NCBI RefSeq assembly: GCF_001954135.1
Contig: NZ_MBEQ01000095.1
Coordinates: 62,001 to 126,000, forward strand
DNA: 64,000 nt
From: Mycobacterium sp. GA-1841
GTDB taxonomy: Bacteria; Actinomycetota; Actinomycetes; Mycobacteriales; Mycobacteriaceae
Direction of reading: 5' to 3'
Below, one piece after another: positions 52,239 through 61,248 of the stretch. Position 1 is the first letter of the stretch. Each line of letters starts with the position of its first letter. The notes under the pieces are model-generated. The model did not search any database and was not told the origin of the DNA. It saw only the letters and a list, made by a program, of their open reading frames with translations. Both the position numbers and the translations under genes were made by a program.

Positions 52239-53174
52239 ATGAGTGAAGAACGACAGCTGCTGCGCGAAACCGTCGCCGCCCTGGTCGACAAGCACGCCTC
52301 ACCGGAGGCGGTCCGCACGGCGATGGAATCCGAACGCGGCTACGACGAGAAACTGTGGAGCCTGCTGTGTGAGCAGGTCGGTGCGGCCGCCCTGGTGGTG
52401 CCCGAAGAGCTCGGCGGTGCCGGTGGCGAACTCGCCGATGCCGCAGTGGTTCTCGAAGAGCTCGGCAAGGCCCTGGTGCCCACCCCACTGCTGGGCACCA
52501 CGCTCGCCGAGTTCGCCCTGCTCGCCGTCGACGACCACGAGCCACTCGAAGGACTGGCCGAAGGCACATCGATCGGCACCGTGGCCTTCGACCCCGAGTA
52601 CGTGATCAACGGTGACGTGGCCGATGTGGTCATCGGCGCTGACGGGGAGAACCTGACGCGTTGGACCACATTCACCGCCACGCCCAAGACCACCATGGAT
52701 CTGACCCGTCGGCTGTCCGCGGTGATCCCCGGCGACACCGTCGTCCTCGGCGCCGACCCCGGCCTGGCCGACACCGCGGCCCTGCTGATGGCCGCCGAAC
52801 AGATCGGTGCCGCATCACGCTGCCTGGACCTGACCGTGGCCTACACCAAGGACCGGGTGCAGTTCGGCCGTGCCATCGGTAGCTTCCAGGCGCTCAAGCA
52901 CCGGATGGCCGACCTGTACGTCAAGGTGTCCGCGGCGCGCGCCGTCATCAACGACGCCATCGCCGCCCCGTCACCGGCCACGGCATCGCTGGCCCGCTAC
53001 TTCGCCAGCGAGGCCCTGTCCGCGGTGACCGCCGAAGCCATCCAGATGCACGGCGGCATCGCGATCACCTGGGAAAGCGACATCCAGCTGTATTTCAAGC
53101 GTGCCCACGGCAGTGCCCAACTGCTGGGACCGCCGCGTGAGCACCTGCGCCGGCTCGAAGCCGAAGTGTTCTAG
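52239..53174 (+). CDS. fadE33: Acyl-CoA dehydrogenase FadE33
   Basis: A 311-residue acyl-CoA dehydrogenase subunit: SEERQLLRETVAALVDKHA at the start, YTKDRVQFGRAIGSFQALKH and MHGGIAITWESDIQLYFKRA near the end. A GGGGGG run precedes the ATG, 36 bp after fadE32. The stop codon lies in the first of two 25-bp tandem units that continue downstream. The orthologue is Rv3564. Confidence 0.93.
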   Translation: MSEERQLLRETVAALVDKHASPEAVRTAMESERGYDEKLWSLLCEQVGAAALVVPEELGGAGGELADAAVVLEELGKALVPTPLLGTTLAEFALLAVDDHEPLEGLAEGTSIGTVAFDPEYVINGDVADVVIGADGENLTRWTTFTATPKTTMDLTRRLSAVIPGDTVVLGADPGLADTAALLMAAEQIGAASRCLDLTVAYTKDRVQFGRAIGSFQALKHRMADLYVKVSAARAVINDAIAAPSPATASLARYFASEALSAVTAEAIQMHGGIAITWESDIQLYFKRAHGSAQLLGPPREHLRRLEAEVF

Positions 53175-53222
53175 GCGGCTCGCCGCCGAAGTGTTCTAGG
53201 CGGCTCGCCGCCGATGTGTTCT
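53161..53222. repeat. 25-bp tandem repeat over the fadE33 stop
   Basis: Two identical 25-base units (53161-53185, 53186-53210), each beginning CCGAAGTGTTCTAGG, plus a 12-base partial third with one change. The first unit encodes the last codons and stop of fadE33. The spacer before aspB is made mostly of this duplication. Confidence 0.92.
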
Positions 53223-53234
53223 AACCTGGCTGGG

Positions 53235-54401
53235 ATGGACGTGTCCCTGCGAGCCGGAATCCCGCCGTTTCACGTCATGGATGTCTGGCTGGCCGCGGCC
53301 GAACGCCAACGCACGCACGGCGACCTGGTCAATCTGTCGGCGGGCCAGCCCAGCGCCGGGGCGCCGGCCGCGGTGCGCGACGCGGCCGTGGCCGCGCTGA
53401 ACGACGGCGCGCTCGGCTACACCGTCGCGCTGGGAATTCCGGAACTGCGTGCCGAGATCGCCGCGTCGTACCGCAAGTACGACGTCGAGGTGAGCGTCGA
53501 TGACGTCATCCTCACCACCGGCTCGTCGGGCGGGTTTCTGCTGACGTTCCTGGCGTGCTTCGACGCCGGTGATCGCGTCGCGATCGCCAGCCCCGGCTAT
53601 CCCTGTTACCGCAATATCCTCACCGCGCTCGGCTGCGAGGTGGTCGAGATCCCGTGCGGCCCCGAGACCCGGTTCCAGCCGACCGTCGCGATGCTCGAGG
53701 CGCTCGATCCACCCGTGGCCGGGGTGATCGTCGCCAGCCCGGCGAACCCGACCGGCACCGTCATCCCGCCCGCCGAGCTCGCCGCGATCGCTCGCTGGTG
53801 CGATACCTCCGGTGTGCGGTTGATCAGCGACGAGGTGTACCACGGCCTGGTCTATCCCGGCGCCCCGGAGACCAGCTGCGCATGGGAGACCTCGCGGAAT
53901 GCCGTGGTGGTCAACAGCTTCTCGAAGTATTTCGCGATGACGGGCTGGCGGTTGGGTTGGCTGCTGGTGCCCACCGAGCTACAGCGTGCCGTCGACCGGC
54001 TCACCGGCAACTTCACCATCTGCCCACCGGCTCTGGCCCAGCACGCCGCGGTGGCCGCGTTCACACCCGAATCCCTGGCCGAGGCCGAAGGCCTGCTCTC
54101 GCATTACGCCGACAACCGCGCGTTGCTGCTCGACGGATTGCGCGGCATCGGCATCGACCGGTTGGCCCCGACCGACGGCGCGTTCTACGTGTACGCCGAC
54201 GTCAGCGATCACACCGACGATTCGCTGGCCTGGTGCGCAAAGCTGTTGGCCGACACCGGGGTTGCCATCGCACCCGGTATCGATTTCGACACCGTGCGCG
54301 GCGGCGCCTATGTGCGGCTGTCGTTCGCCGGGCCGACGAGCGATATCGAAGAGGCGCTGCGCCGGATCGGGTCCTGGCTTCCTACGTCGACTCTGCGGTG
54401 A
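53235..54401 (+). CDS. aspB: Class I aminotransferase AspB-like
   Basis: A 388-residue pyridoxal-phosphate aminotransferase of fold type I, with SPANPTGTVIPP, ISDEVYHGLVYP, and the Schiff-base lysine in NSFSKYFAMTGWRLGW. It has an Asp/aromatic aminotransferase-like architecture, but the amino acid is not determined. The orthologue Rv3565 also follows fadE33, so it may be read through from the fadD3 promoter; its role in sterol use is unclear. The ATG at 53235 is favoured over a TTG/GTG reading into the tandem repeat. Convergent with the MFS gene 21 bp away. Confidence 0.9.
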   Translation: MDVSLRAGIPPFHVMDVWLAAAERQRTHGDLVNLSAGQPSAGAPAAVRDAAVAALNDGALGYTVALGIPELRAEIAASYRKYDVEVSVDDVILTTGSSGGFLLTFLACFDAGDRVAIASPGYPCYRNILTALGCEVVEIPCGPETRFQPTVAMLEALDPPVAGVIVASPANPTGTVIPPAELAAIARWCDTSGVRLISDEVYHGLVYPGAPETSCAWETSRNAVVVNSFSKYFAMTGWRLGWLLVPTELQRAVDRLTGNFTICPPALAQHAAVAAFTPESLAEAEGLLSHYADNRALLLDGLRGIGIDRLAPTDGAFYVYADVSDHTDDSLAWCAKLLADTGVAIAPGIDFDTVRGGAYVRLSFAGPTSDIEEALRRIGSWLPTSTLR

Positions 54402-54422
54402 GGGCGGCCTCGATCCGTACTT

Positions 54423-55820
54423 TCACGCCTTGAGCGCCGAGTCGACAGCTTCCACGTCGGCGCGGTCAACCTCCGCCAGATCGATGCCCTTGGTCTCCCG
54501 GGCGAAATACAGGGCGACCAGAGTAACGACGGCGGCGCCGGCCAGATAGATCGCGATCGGCACCGACGAGTGGAACTCGGCCAGCAGGCGCACCGCGATG
54601 ACCGGCGCGAGCGATCCCGCGACAATAGCCGTCACCTGATAACCAAGGGACACACCGGAATACCGCATTCGAGTCGGGAACATCTCGGACATCAACGCGG
54701 GCTGCGGGGCGTACATGAAGGCATGGAACACCAGCCCGAGCACGATCGCTGACAGGATGACCACATTGTCGTGGCTGTCCATCATCGGGAAGGCGAAGAA
54801 CCCCCACGCTCCGGTGCCGAGCGCACCGACGAGGTATACCGGCCGGCGCCCGAAACGGTCGGACAGGGCGCCGACGAGCGGGATGGCCACGAGATGCACC
54901 GCGTGCGCGACCAGCAGCCACAGCAGGATCGAGTCGGTCTCGGCGTGGGCATGCACCTTCAGATACGTGATGGAGAACGTGACCACCAGGTAGTACATGA
55001 TGTTCTCGGCGAACCGCAGCCCCATCGCGGTGAACACGCCGCGCGGGTACCGGCGCAGCACCTCGACGGCGCTGAACGACGATGCCTTGATCTGCGCGGC
55101 TTCCTGTTGCGCCACAACGAAGATCGGGGCGTCGGTGACCTGGGTCCGGATGTAGTACCCGATCAGCACCACCACGGCCGAGAGCCAGAACGCCACCCGC
55201 CAACCCCAGGACAGGAAGTCCGCGTCGGACAACGTCGCGGTCAGCACCAACAGCACCACGGTGGCCAGCATGTTGCCCACCGGCACACCGGCTTGGGGCC
55301 AGCTGGCCCAGAACCCGCGGCTGCGGTTCGGGCTGTGCTCGGCGACCAACAGCACCGCCCCACCCCATTCACCGCCGACGGCGAACCCCTGCAGAAAACG
55401 CAACACCACCAGCAGCGCGGGCGCCCAGTAGCCGATCTGATCGTAGGTCGGCAGGCATCCCATCAAGAAGGTGGCGACGCCGACCAGCAGCAACGAGAAC
55501 TGCAGCAGCTTCTTACGGCCGTACTTGTCGCCGAAATGCCCGAAAACAATGCCGCCCAACGGCCGTGCGACGAAACCGACCGCGTAGGTGAGGAACGCGG
55601 CCAGGATGGCGTCGAGCTCACTGCCGATCCCGGGGAAGAACACCTTGCTGAACACCAGGGTGGCGGCGGTGCCGTACAGGAAGAACTCGTACCACTCCAC
55701 CACCGTGCCGGCCATCGACGCGGCGACGACACGGCCCAGCCCTGACGGCGGCCTGTCCGCCCGCGACTCGGCGTCCGCCGTGCTCGACGTTATTTCGTAC
55801 GCAGACTCACTTTCAGGCAT
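54423..55820 (-). CDS. MFS transporter, metabolite:proton symporter type
   Basis: A 465-residue major facilitator with 12 predicted membrane segments. The MHS-family signature is seen: AGTVVEWYEFFLYG in the first segment, the loop motif GHFGDKYGRKK, and RFLQGFAVGGEWGGAVLLVAE. Such carriers take up dicarboxylates, aromatic acids, proline or shikimate. Its start overlaps the end of the CoA-transferase beta gene by 8 bp, so it is the third gene of the scoA-scoB operon and may import the acid that the transferase activates. Confidence 0.9.
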   Translation of the reverse strand: MPESESAYEITSSTADAESRADRPPSGLGRVVAASMAGTVVEWYEFFLYGTAATLVFSKVFFPGIGSELDAILAAFLTYAVGFVARPLGGIVFGHFGDKYGRKKLLQFSLLLVGVATFLMGCLPTYDQIGYWAPALLVVLRFLQGFAVGGEWGGAVLLVAEHSPNRSRGFWASWPQAGVPVGNMLATVVLLVLTATLSDADFLSWGWRVAFWLSAVVVLIGYYIRTQVTDAPIFVVAQQEAAQIKASSFSAVEVLRRYPRGVFTAMGLRFAENIMYYLVVTFSITYLKVHAHAETDSILLWLLVAHAVHLVAIPLVGALSDRFGRRPVYLVGALGTGAWGFFAFPMMDSHDNVVILSAIVLGLVFHAFMYAPQPALMSEMFPTRMRYSGVSLGYQVTAIVAGSLAPVIAVRLLAEFHSSVPIAIYLAGAAVVTLVALYFARETKGIDLAEVDRADVEAVDSALKA

Positions 55821-56469
55821 GCGTCAGTTTGGCACCGGTCGCATCCTGAACATCGTCGAAAGTGAGATCCGGTGCGGTCTCGACCAAGGTCAAAGTGCCG
55901 TCTCCGGTGACGTCGATGACCGCAAGGTCGGTGATGATGCGATGCACAACCCGTTCGCCGGTCAGCGGCAGCGTGCAACTCTCTACGATCTTGGGCTGTC
56001 CGGACTTGTCGACGTGCTCCATCAACACGATGACCCGCCCGGCGCCGTGGACGAGATCCATCGCCCCGCCCATGCCCTTGACCATCTTGCCCGGGACCAT
56101 CCAGTTGGCCAGGTCGCCATGGCGGGAAACCTGCATGCCGCCCAGCACCGCGACGTCGATGTGGCTACCGCGAATCATGCCGAAGGACAACGCCGAATCG
56201 AAGAAGGCGGCGCCGGGCAGAACCGTCACGGTTTCCTTGCCGGCGTTGATCAGGTTGGCGTCGATCTCGTCGGCGGTCGGGTACGGGCCAGTGCCCAAGA
56301 TTCCGTTCTCCGAATGCAGCGTGACGTGCACGTCGCGGTCGAGGTATCCGGGAATGAGCGTGGGCAGGCCGATGCCGAGGTTCACGTACTGCCCGTCGGA
56401 CAGTTCGCGCGCCGCGCGGGCGGCCATCTGCGACCGCGTCCATCCCTTGGTGATCACCGAATCTGTCAT
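55813..56469 (-). CDS. 3-oxoacid/3-oxoadipate CoA-transferase subunit B
   Basis: A 218-residue beta subunit with the catalytic glutamate in LHSENGILGTGPYP, typical of succinyl-CoA:3-oxoacid and 3-oxoadipate CoA-transferases (ScoB/PcaJ/AtoA). The family keeps acetoacetate and 3-oxoadipate enzymes close, so the substrate is not settled. It overlaps subunit A by 4 bp and the transporter by 8 bp. A neighbouring IclR regulator fits either aromatic (protocatechuate-type) or keto-acid use. Confidence 0.92.
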   Translation of the reverse strand: MTDSVITKGWTRSQMAARAARELSDGQYVNLGIGLPTLIPGYLDRDVHVTLHSENGILGTGPYPTADEIDANLINAGKETVTVLPGAAFFDSALSFGMIRGSHIDVAVLGGMQVSRHGDLANWMVPGKMVKGMGGAMDLVHGAGRVIVLMEHVDKSGQPKIVESCTLPLTGERVVHRIITDLAVIDVTGDGTLTLVETAPDLTFDDVQDATGAKLTHA

Positions 56470-57227
56470 GCCGACACCTCCTCGCGCACGGTGCGCTTCT
56501 CGATCCGTTGTTCCTGCGGCCCGGTCTCGACGATGCGCTGCACGAAGACACCGGGAAGATGGACCTGCTCGGGGTCCAATTCACCTGGCTCGACCAGCTT
56601 TTCAACTTCGGCGATGGTGATCCGGCCGGCCATCGCGACCAGCGGGTTGAAGTTCATCGCGGTCTTGTCGAACACCAGGTTGCCTTGGGTATCGCCGAGG
56701 GCGGCATGAACGAGGGCGAAGTCGGCGTGAATGCCGGTCTCCAGGACGTAGCGACGCCCGTCGAACTCGCGGGTCTCCTTGGGGGGCGAGGCGACGGCAA
56801 CCGAGCCGTCGGCGGCGTAGCGCCACGGCAATCCGCCGTCGGCCACCAGGGTGCCGACTCCGGCCGGGGTGTAAAACGCCGGGATTCCGGCTCCGCCGGC
56901 CCGCAACCGCTCGGCGAGCGTGCCCTGCGGCGTCAGCTCCACTTCGAGTTCTCCGGCCAGGTACTGCCGGGCGAACTCCTTATTCTCCCCTACATAGGAG
57001 GCCGTGACGCGGGCGATGCGGCCGAGACCCAGCAGCACGCCGAGGCCCACGCCGTCGACACCGCAGTTGTTGGAGTACACCGAAAGATTCCCGACCCCGG
57101 TATCGGCGACGGCCTGGATCAGGCTGTCGGGGATGCCGCAGAGTCCGAATCCGCCGACGGCCAGCGATGCGCCGTTGCCGATGTCGGCAACTGCCTCGCG
57201 GACGTCAGCCACGTGCTTACCGGCCAT
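56466..57227 (-). CDS. 3-oxoacid/3-oxoadipate CoA-transferase subunit A
   Basis: A 253-residue alpha subunit with the CoA-binding glycine-rich SLAVGGFGLCGIPDSLI and GIPAFYTPAGVGTLVADGG, as in ScoA/PcaI. First gene of a three-gene operon and divergent from the IclR gene, with a 19-bp palindrome near the latter's start. The M. tuberculosis relatives are ScoA/ScoB, which are not in the sterol cluster. Confidence 0.92.
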   Translation of the reverse strand: MAGKHVADVREAVADIGNGASLAVGGFGLCGIPDSLIQAVADTGVGNLSVYSNNCGVDGVGLGVLLGLGRIARVTASYVGENKEFARQYLAGELEVELTPQGTLAERLRAGGAGIPAFYTPAGVGTLVADGGLPWRYAADGSVAVASPPKETREFDGRRYVLETGIHADFALVHAALGDTQGNLVFDKTAMNFNPLVAMAGRITIAEVEKLVEPGELDPEQVHLPGVFVQRIVETGPQEQRIEKRTVREEVSA

Positions 57228-57357
57228 ACTCGATGCTCCTGCGTCTGTTCAGTGGATGACTTGTCCAGGCGAGGACATCACCAACGAGCTGGTGAGCGCA
57301 AGACTTGGTGGCCCATCGAAGGTGTTCTGTCCGCTCAGGTGACGCGGGGCGGCAATG

Positions 57358-57376
57358 GCGTCCACTGAGTGGACGC
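57358..57376. promoter_or_regulatory. 19-bp palindrome, likely operator of the IclR regulator
   Basis: GCGTCCACTGAGTGGACGC is perfectly symmetrical about its central base. It lies 13 bp before the preferred iclR start and in the intergenic region with the divergent scoA, a normal place for an IclR operator. Assignment is by position. Confidence 0.75.
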
Positions 57377-57389
57377 TACAGTCGGAACT

Positions 57390-58160
57390 GTGGCTGAAGG
57401 TGAATCCGGCACTCCGGTGATCACACGCGCCGCGACGATCCTGCGCGCGCTCGCCGATGCCCGCTCCGACGGTGTCACCACGACCGAGCTCGCCCGCTCG
57501 ACAAACATGCCGCGCGCGACCGCGCACCGGATGCTCACCGCGCTGGCCGGCGAAGGCCTCGTCGACCGGGCGCCCGACACCGGGTTGTGGTTCCTGGGCC
57601 CGGAGGTGTACCTGCTCGGTTCGGTGGCCGCCGCCCGGTACGACGCGGCCCCGCTGGCCACCGACATCCTGCGCACGTTGGCGCGCGACACCGGCGAGAG
57701 TGCGTTCCTGTCCGCCCGTCGCGGCGACGAATCAATCTGCGTGAGCGCCGAGGAAGGCAGCTTCCCGCTGCGCTCCCACGTCTTGCATCCGGGCAAGCGG
57801 TTTCCGCTCGGTGTCGCCTCGGCCGGGATCGTCATGCTGGCGCACCTGCCGGACCCGGAGATCACGGCCTATCTCGATCGCGTCGACCTGACTGCGGATT
57901 GGGGCGAGACGCACTCGGCCGCCCAGCTTCGCCGCCGCATTCACCAAACCAGGATCAAGGGCTACTCGGTCAACCCGGGCTTGATCGTGGAGGGCAGCTG
58001 GGGCATCGGCGCAGCGGTGTTCAACGAACTCGGCCAGCCCATGTGGGCGTTGAGCCTGACCGGTGTGGAGATGCGGTTCGGAGCTCAACGCCAGGCCGCC
58101 CTCGGGGAAGCGCTTCTGCTTGCCGCGCACACCCTCGGCCAACGACTCAAGCGAAAGTGA
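57390..58160 (+). CDS. IclR-family transcriptional regulator
   Basis: A 256-residue regulator with an N-terminal winged helix (VTTTELARSTNMPRATAHRM) and a C-terminal IclR effector domain (GESAFLSARRGDESICVSAE, GYSVNPGLIVEGSWGIGAAVF). The start is placed at the GTG at 57390; an in-frame GTG at 57369 would lie inside the palindrome. No Shine-Dalgarno is seen, so the transcript may be leaderless. It probably controls the divergent scoA-scoB-transporter operon in response to its substrate or a pathway acid. Confidence 0.88.
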   Translation: MAEGESGTPVITRAATILRALADARSDGVTTTELARSTNMPRATAHRMLTALAGEGLVDRAPDTGLWFLGPEVYLLGSVAAARYDAAPLATDILRTLARDTGESAFLSARRGDESICVSAEEGSFPLRSHVLHPGKRFPLGVASAGIVMLAHLPDPEITAYLDRVDLTADWGETHSAAQLRRRIHQTRIKGYSVNPGLIVEGSWGIGAAVFNELGQPMWALSLTGVEMRFGAQRQAALGEALLLAAHTLGQRLKRK

Positions 58161-58208
58161 TCGGCAGAACCCTTGCGGTCGAGAGCCGGTATTGCTGCAG
58201 TGGAACGT

Positions 58209-58976
58209 ATGCCTTTCGTCGAGCATGACCGCGGCCGCGCCTACTACCGGCACTGGGCCACCCCGCAACCCCGTGCCGCCGTCGTCTTCCTGCACGGGTT
58301 CGGTGAACACACCGGGGTCTACCACCGCTACGGTTTCGCACTCAACGCCGCTGGGATCGACCTGTGGGCAGTCGACCAATTCGGCCACGGCCTCACCCCG
58401 GGAACCCGTGGCGATTTCGGCTCGATCGACGACAGCTCGGCGTTGGCCGAGTCCCTGACCGCGCTGGCCGAACAGGAAACTCCGGGCATACCGCTGGTGG
58501 CACAAGGACATTCGTTCGGCTCGGTGGTCACGCTGTTCCGGTTGCTGGGCGAGCCGCACCGGTATCGCGCCGGCATCATCTCCGGCGCGCCACTGGCGCC
58601 AATACCCGAATTGGTGGATGCGGACACGGCACTGGACCTGGACCCGAACTGGCTGTCGTCCGACCCGTTCTACCTGGACGCCCTGGAGAACGATCCGTTG
58701 GCCTTCGTCGACGCCGACGGGGCCGCGCTCACCCGCGAACTCGACCGGGCCTGGGACCGCTTCGGAGCCGAGTTGCCGACGTTGTCGGTGCCGACGCTGG
58801 CACTGCACGGTACGGCCGACGTCATCGCGCCGATCGGCGCGGTACAGGCCTACGCCGAACAGATAGAACCGTTGCAGTTCAAGGAGTTTGCCGGCGGCAA
58901 GCACGACATTCTCAATGACTCGACGCACCGCGAGGTGGCCGCGGCGATCGTGGAGTTCATCGACGCGCGGGTCTAA
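58209..58976 (+). CDS. Alpha/beta hydrolase (monoacylglycerol lipase-like)
   Basis: A 255-residue serine hydrolase. HGFGEHTGVYHRYGFALNAAG is the typical start of lysophospholipase/monoacylglycerol lipases; the nucleophile elbow is GHSFGS, the acid likely lies in HGTADVIAP and the His in GGKHDILND. No signal peptide. The ATG at 58209 is chosen; a GTG three codons upstream is possible. It follows the IclR gene by 48 bp, on the same strand, and ends 4 bp inside the convergent TetR gene. Physiological ester unknown. Confidence 0.88.
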   Translation: MPFVEHDRGRAYYRHWATPQPRAAVVFLHGFGEHTGVYHRYGFALNAAGIDLWAVDQFGHGLTPGTRGDFGSIDDSSALAESLTALAEQETPGIPLVAQGHSFGSVVTLFRLLGEPHRYRAGIISGAPLAPIPELVDADTALDLDPNWLSSDPFYLDALENDPLAFVDADGAALTRELDRAWDRFGAELPTLSVPTLALHGTADVIAPIGAVQAYAEQIEPLQFKEFAGGKHDILNDSTHREVAAAIVEFIDARV

Positions 58977-59542
58977 CGCCGCGCCGCGTACCCGGCAGTG
59001 AGCCAGTAGATGGTCCGGTCGAGGCTCGGCACGATCTCGGTGATGGCGATCTCGCCCGCGGTGAAGCGTCCGACCAGACCGAACACCAGGCTGGTCAGGA
59101 TGTTGTCGAAGTCGTGCACAAATGCCTCGTCGACCCCAGCCAGGATCGACAGGCCCGCGGGCATCACGGCATCGAGCCCACGGCGCACCAGTCGGTCCCC
59201 ACCCGGAGCGGCTCGGGCGCGCGAGTAGGCCCGCAGCATGTCCGGGTGCTTCTCCCACGGCTCGAACAGGGTGCGGAACATCCGCATCAGCGCCTCATAG
59301 AGCGACTCCCCCGGCTCGCGCACCTGGCCCGTCACTCCCGAATACCGGTTCTCTGCCATCCAGGAATCCAGCGCGGCCAAGATCAGCTCATCGCGGGTGG
59401 CATACCGCTTGTAGATCGTGGCCAGCGACGTCTTGGCCCGACGCGCCACCTCACGCAGCTGCACGGCGTCATAGCCCTCCGTTTCGAGGAGCTCGACGAC
59501 GATGTCGAGAATCCGGTCCCGTTCTTCTGCCACTTCGAACAC
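58973..59542 (-). CDS. TetR-family regulator of the adjacent SDR operon
   Basis: A 189-residue TetR protein with helix-turn-helix VQLREVARRAKTSLATIYKRYATRDELI split as usual for the family, and a C-terminal helical domain (VHDFDNILTSLVFGLVGRFT) like KstR-type regulators. GTG at 59542; another GTG three codons later is equally possible. Two copies of GTAACnCGGTTAC lie between it and the divergent SDR operon and are its probable operators. The inducer is unknown, perhaps an alcohol or steroid substrate of the SDRs. Confidence 0.87.
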   Translation of the reverse strand: MFEVAEERDRILDIVVELLETEGYDAVQLREVARRAKTSLATIYKRYATRDELILAALDSWMAENRYSGVTGQVREPGESLYEALMRMFRTLFEPWEKHPDMLRAYSRARAAPGGDRLVRRGLDAVMPAGLSILAGVDEAFVHDFDNILTSLVFGLVGRFTAGEIAITEIVPSLDRTIYWLTAGYAARR

Positions 59543-59559
59543 ACCCTTGCCGTCGACGA

Positions 59560-59595
59560 GTAACCCGGTTACCGTACCGCTGTAACACGGTTACA
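59560..59595. promoter_or_regulatory. Twin TetR operators
   Basis: GTAACCCGGTTAC (59560-59572) and TGTAACACGGTTACA (59581-59595) are both inverted repeats sharing GTAACnCGGTTAC. Their centres are 22 bp apart, about two helical turns. They fill the gap between the TetR start (59542) and the SDR start (59618). Confidence 0.87.
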
Positions 59596-59617
59596 GCCAT
59601 TCGCGAAGCGAGGATCA

Positions 59618-60448
59618 ATGGGCAATCTGGACGGAAAAGTCGCCTTCATCACCGGGGTCGCCCGCGGCCAGGGACGCAGTCATGCGGTGACGCTGGCCAG
59701 TGCAGGTGCAGCCATCATCGGTGTCGACATCTGCGCCGACATCGCCTCCAATCCCTACCCCATGGCCGGCCGCGACGAGCTCGACGAGACGGTCGCCCTG
59801 GTCGAGGCGGCCGGCGGCAAGATGCTCGGTTCGGTCGCCGATGTGCGTGACTTCCACGCCCTAAAGACGGCCCTGGACGTGGGCGTCGAGCAGTTCGGAC
59901 GGTTGGACATCGTGCTCGCCAACGCCGGCATCGCGCCCACCGCGTTCCGGGAGGTGACGATCGACGAGGACCTCGCGATGTGGACCGATGCGATCGGAGT
60001 CAACCTCGTCGGCTCATTCCATACCGCCAAGGCGGCGATTCCCCACCTGATCGACGGCGGGCGCGGCGGATCCATCGTGTTCACCAGCTCCACCGCCGGG
60101 CTGCGCGGCTTCGGCGGATCACAGGGCGGTGGGCTGGGTTACGCGGCATCCAAGCACGGCATCGTCGGCTTGATGCGCACCCTAGCCAATGCCCTTGCCC
60201 CGCACAATATCCGGGTCAACACCGTGCATCCGACCGCAGTCAACACCATGATGGCGGTCAACCCGGCGATGACGGCGTTCCTGGAGAACTACCCCGACGG
60301 CGGACCCCACCTGCAGAACCCACTGCCGGTGGAACTGCTCGAACCACAGGACATCAGCGCGACGATCAGCTACCTGGTCTCCGACGCGGCCAAATACGTC
60401 ACCGGGGTCACCCTCCCGGTCGACGCCGGCTTCACGAACAAGCTCTGA
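59618..60448 (+). CDS. Mycofactocin-coupled SDR family oxidoreductase 1
   Basis: A 276-residue SDR of the group that holds its nicotinamide tightly and passes electrons to mycofactocin. The features that mark the group are the ITGVARGQGRSHAVTLA cofactor loop and the insertion after the second strand (DICADIASNPYPMAGRDELD). Catalytic YAASKHG. Probable substrate: a secondary alcohol, carveol-like or steroid-like; not determinable. First gene of the operon SDR1-SDR2-CMD downstream of two TetR operators. Confidence 0.92.
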   Translation: MGNLDGKVAFITGVARGQGRSHAVTLASAGAAIIGVDICADIASNPYPMAGRDELDETVALVEAAGGKMLGSVADVRDFHALKTALDVGVEQFGRLDIVLANAGIAPTAFREVTIDEDLAMWTDAIGVNLVGSFHTAKAAIPHLIDGGRGGSIVFTSSTAGLRGFGGSQGGGLGYAASKHGIVGLMRTLANALAPHNIRVNTVHPTAVNTMMAVNPAMTAFLENYPDGGPHLQNPLPVELLEPQDISATISYLVSDAAKYVTGVTLPVDAGFTNKL

Positions 60449-61248
60449 TGGGGCGCGTCACCGGCAAACGCGTGCTGATCACCGGCGCAGCACGCGGCAT
60501 GGGCCGAAGCCACGCGGTACGTCTGGCCGAGGAGGGGGCCGACGTGATCCTCGTCGACATCTGCGAATCACTGCCCGAGGTGGAGTATCCCTTGGCCACC
60601 CGCGATGATCTCGACGAAACAGCCCGTCTCGTCACGGAATTGGGCCGTCAAGCCCTCACATATGTGGTCGACGTGCGCGACGGTGAGGCGTTGAGCGCCG
60701 CGGTGGCCGACGGCGTCGAGAAGCTCGGCGGCCTGGACGCTTCGGTCGCCAACGCGGGAGTGCTGACCGCCGGCACCTGGGACACCACCACCGCCGGCCA
60801 ATGGCGCACCGTCGTCGACGTGAACCTGATCGGCACCTGGAACACCTGCGCGGCCGCCCTGCCGCACCTGGTGGACCGCGGCGGCAGTCTGATCAACGTC
60901 AGTTCGGTGGCCGGGCTCAAGGGCTCACCGCTGCACACCCCGTACACGGCATCCAAGCACGGTGTCGTCGGGCTCAGCCGCGCGCTGGCCAACGAGCTTG
61001 CCGCAGTCAATGTTCGGGTCAACACCGTGCATCCCACCGGAGTCGCCACCGGGCTGCGACCCGAATCCCTGCACACCCTGATCCACGAAACCCGTCAAGA
61101 CCTGGGGCCGATCTTCCAGAACGCACTGCCGATCCAGATGACCGACGCACTCGACATCAGCAACGCGGTGCTGTTCCTGATCTCCGACGAAGCCCGGCAC
61201 GTCACCGGACTGGAGTTCAAGGTGGATGCCGGGGCGACGATCCGATGA
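60448..61248 (+). CDS. Mycofactocin-coupled SDR family oxidoreductase 2
   Basis: A 266-residue paralogue of the preceding SDR, with ITGAARGMGRSHAVRLAEEG, the same kind of insertion (DICESLPEVEYPLATRDDLD) and catalytic YTASKHG. It starts on the last base of the SDR1 stop (TGATG) and overlaps the CMD-like gene by 4 bp. Two paralogous dehydrogenases in one operon suggest two successive oxidations or two stereoisomers. Confidence 0.92.
   Translation: MGRVTGKRVLITGAARGMGRSHAVRLAEEGADVILVDICESLPEVEYPLATRDDLDETARLVTELGRQALTYVVDVRDGEALSAAVADGVEKLGGLDASVANAGVLTAGTWDTTTAGQWRTVVDVNLIGTWNTCAAALPHLVDRGGSLINVSSVAGLKGSPLHTPYTASKHGVVGLSRALANELAAVNVRVNTVHPTGVATGLRPESLHTLIHETRQDLGPIFQNALPIQMTDALDISNAVLFLISDEARHVTGLEFKVDAGATIR

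Noticed and set aside
57732..59258. Long open frame (508 codons) on the minus strand
   Set aside because: Runs antisense through the IclR and hydrolase genes and then out of frame through TetR; no recognisable domain.
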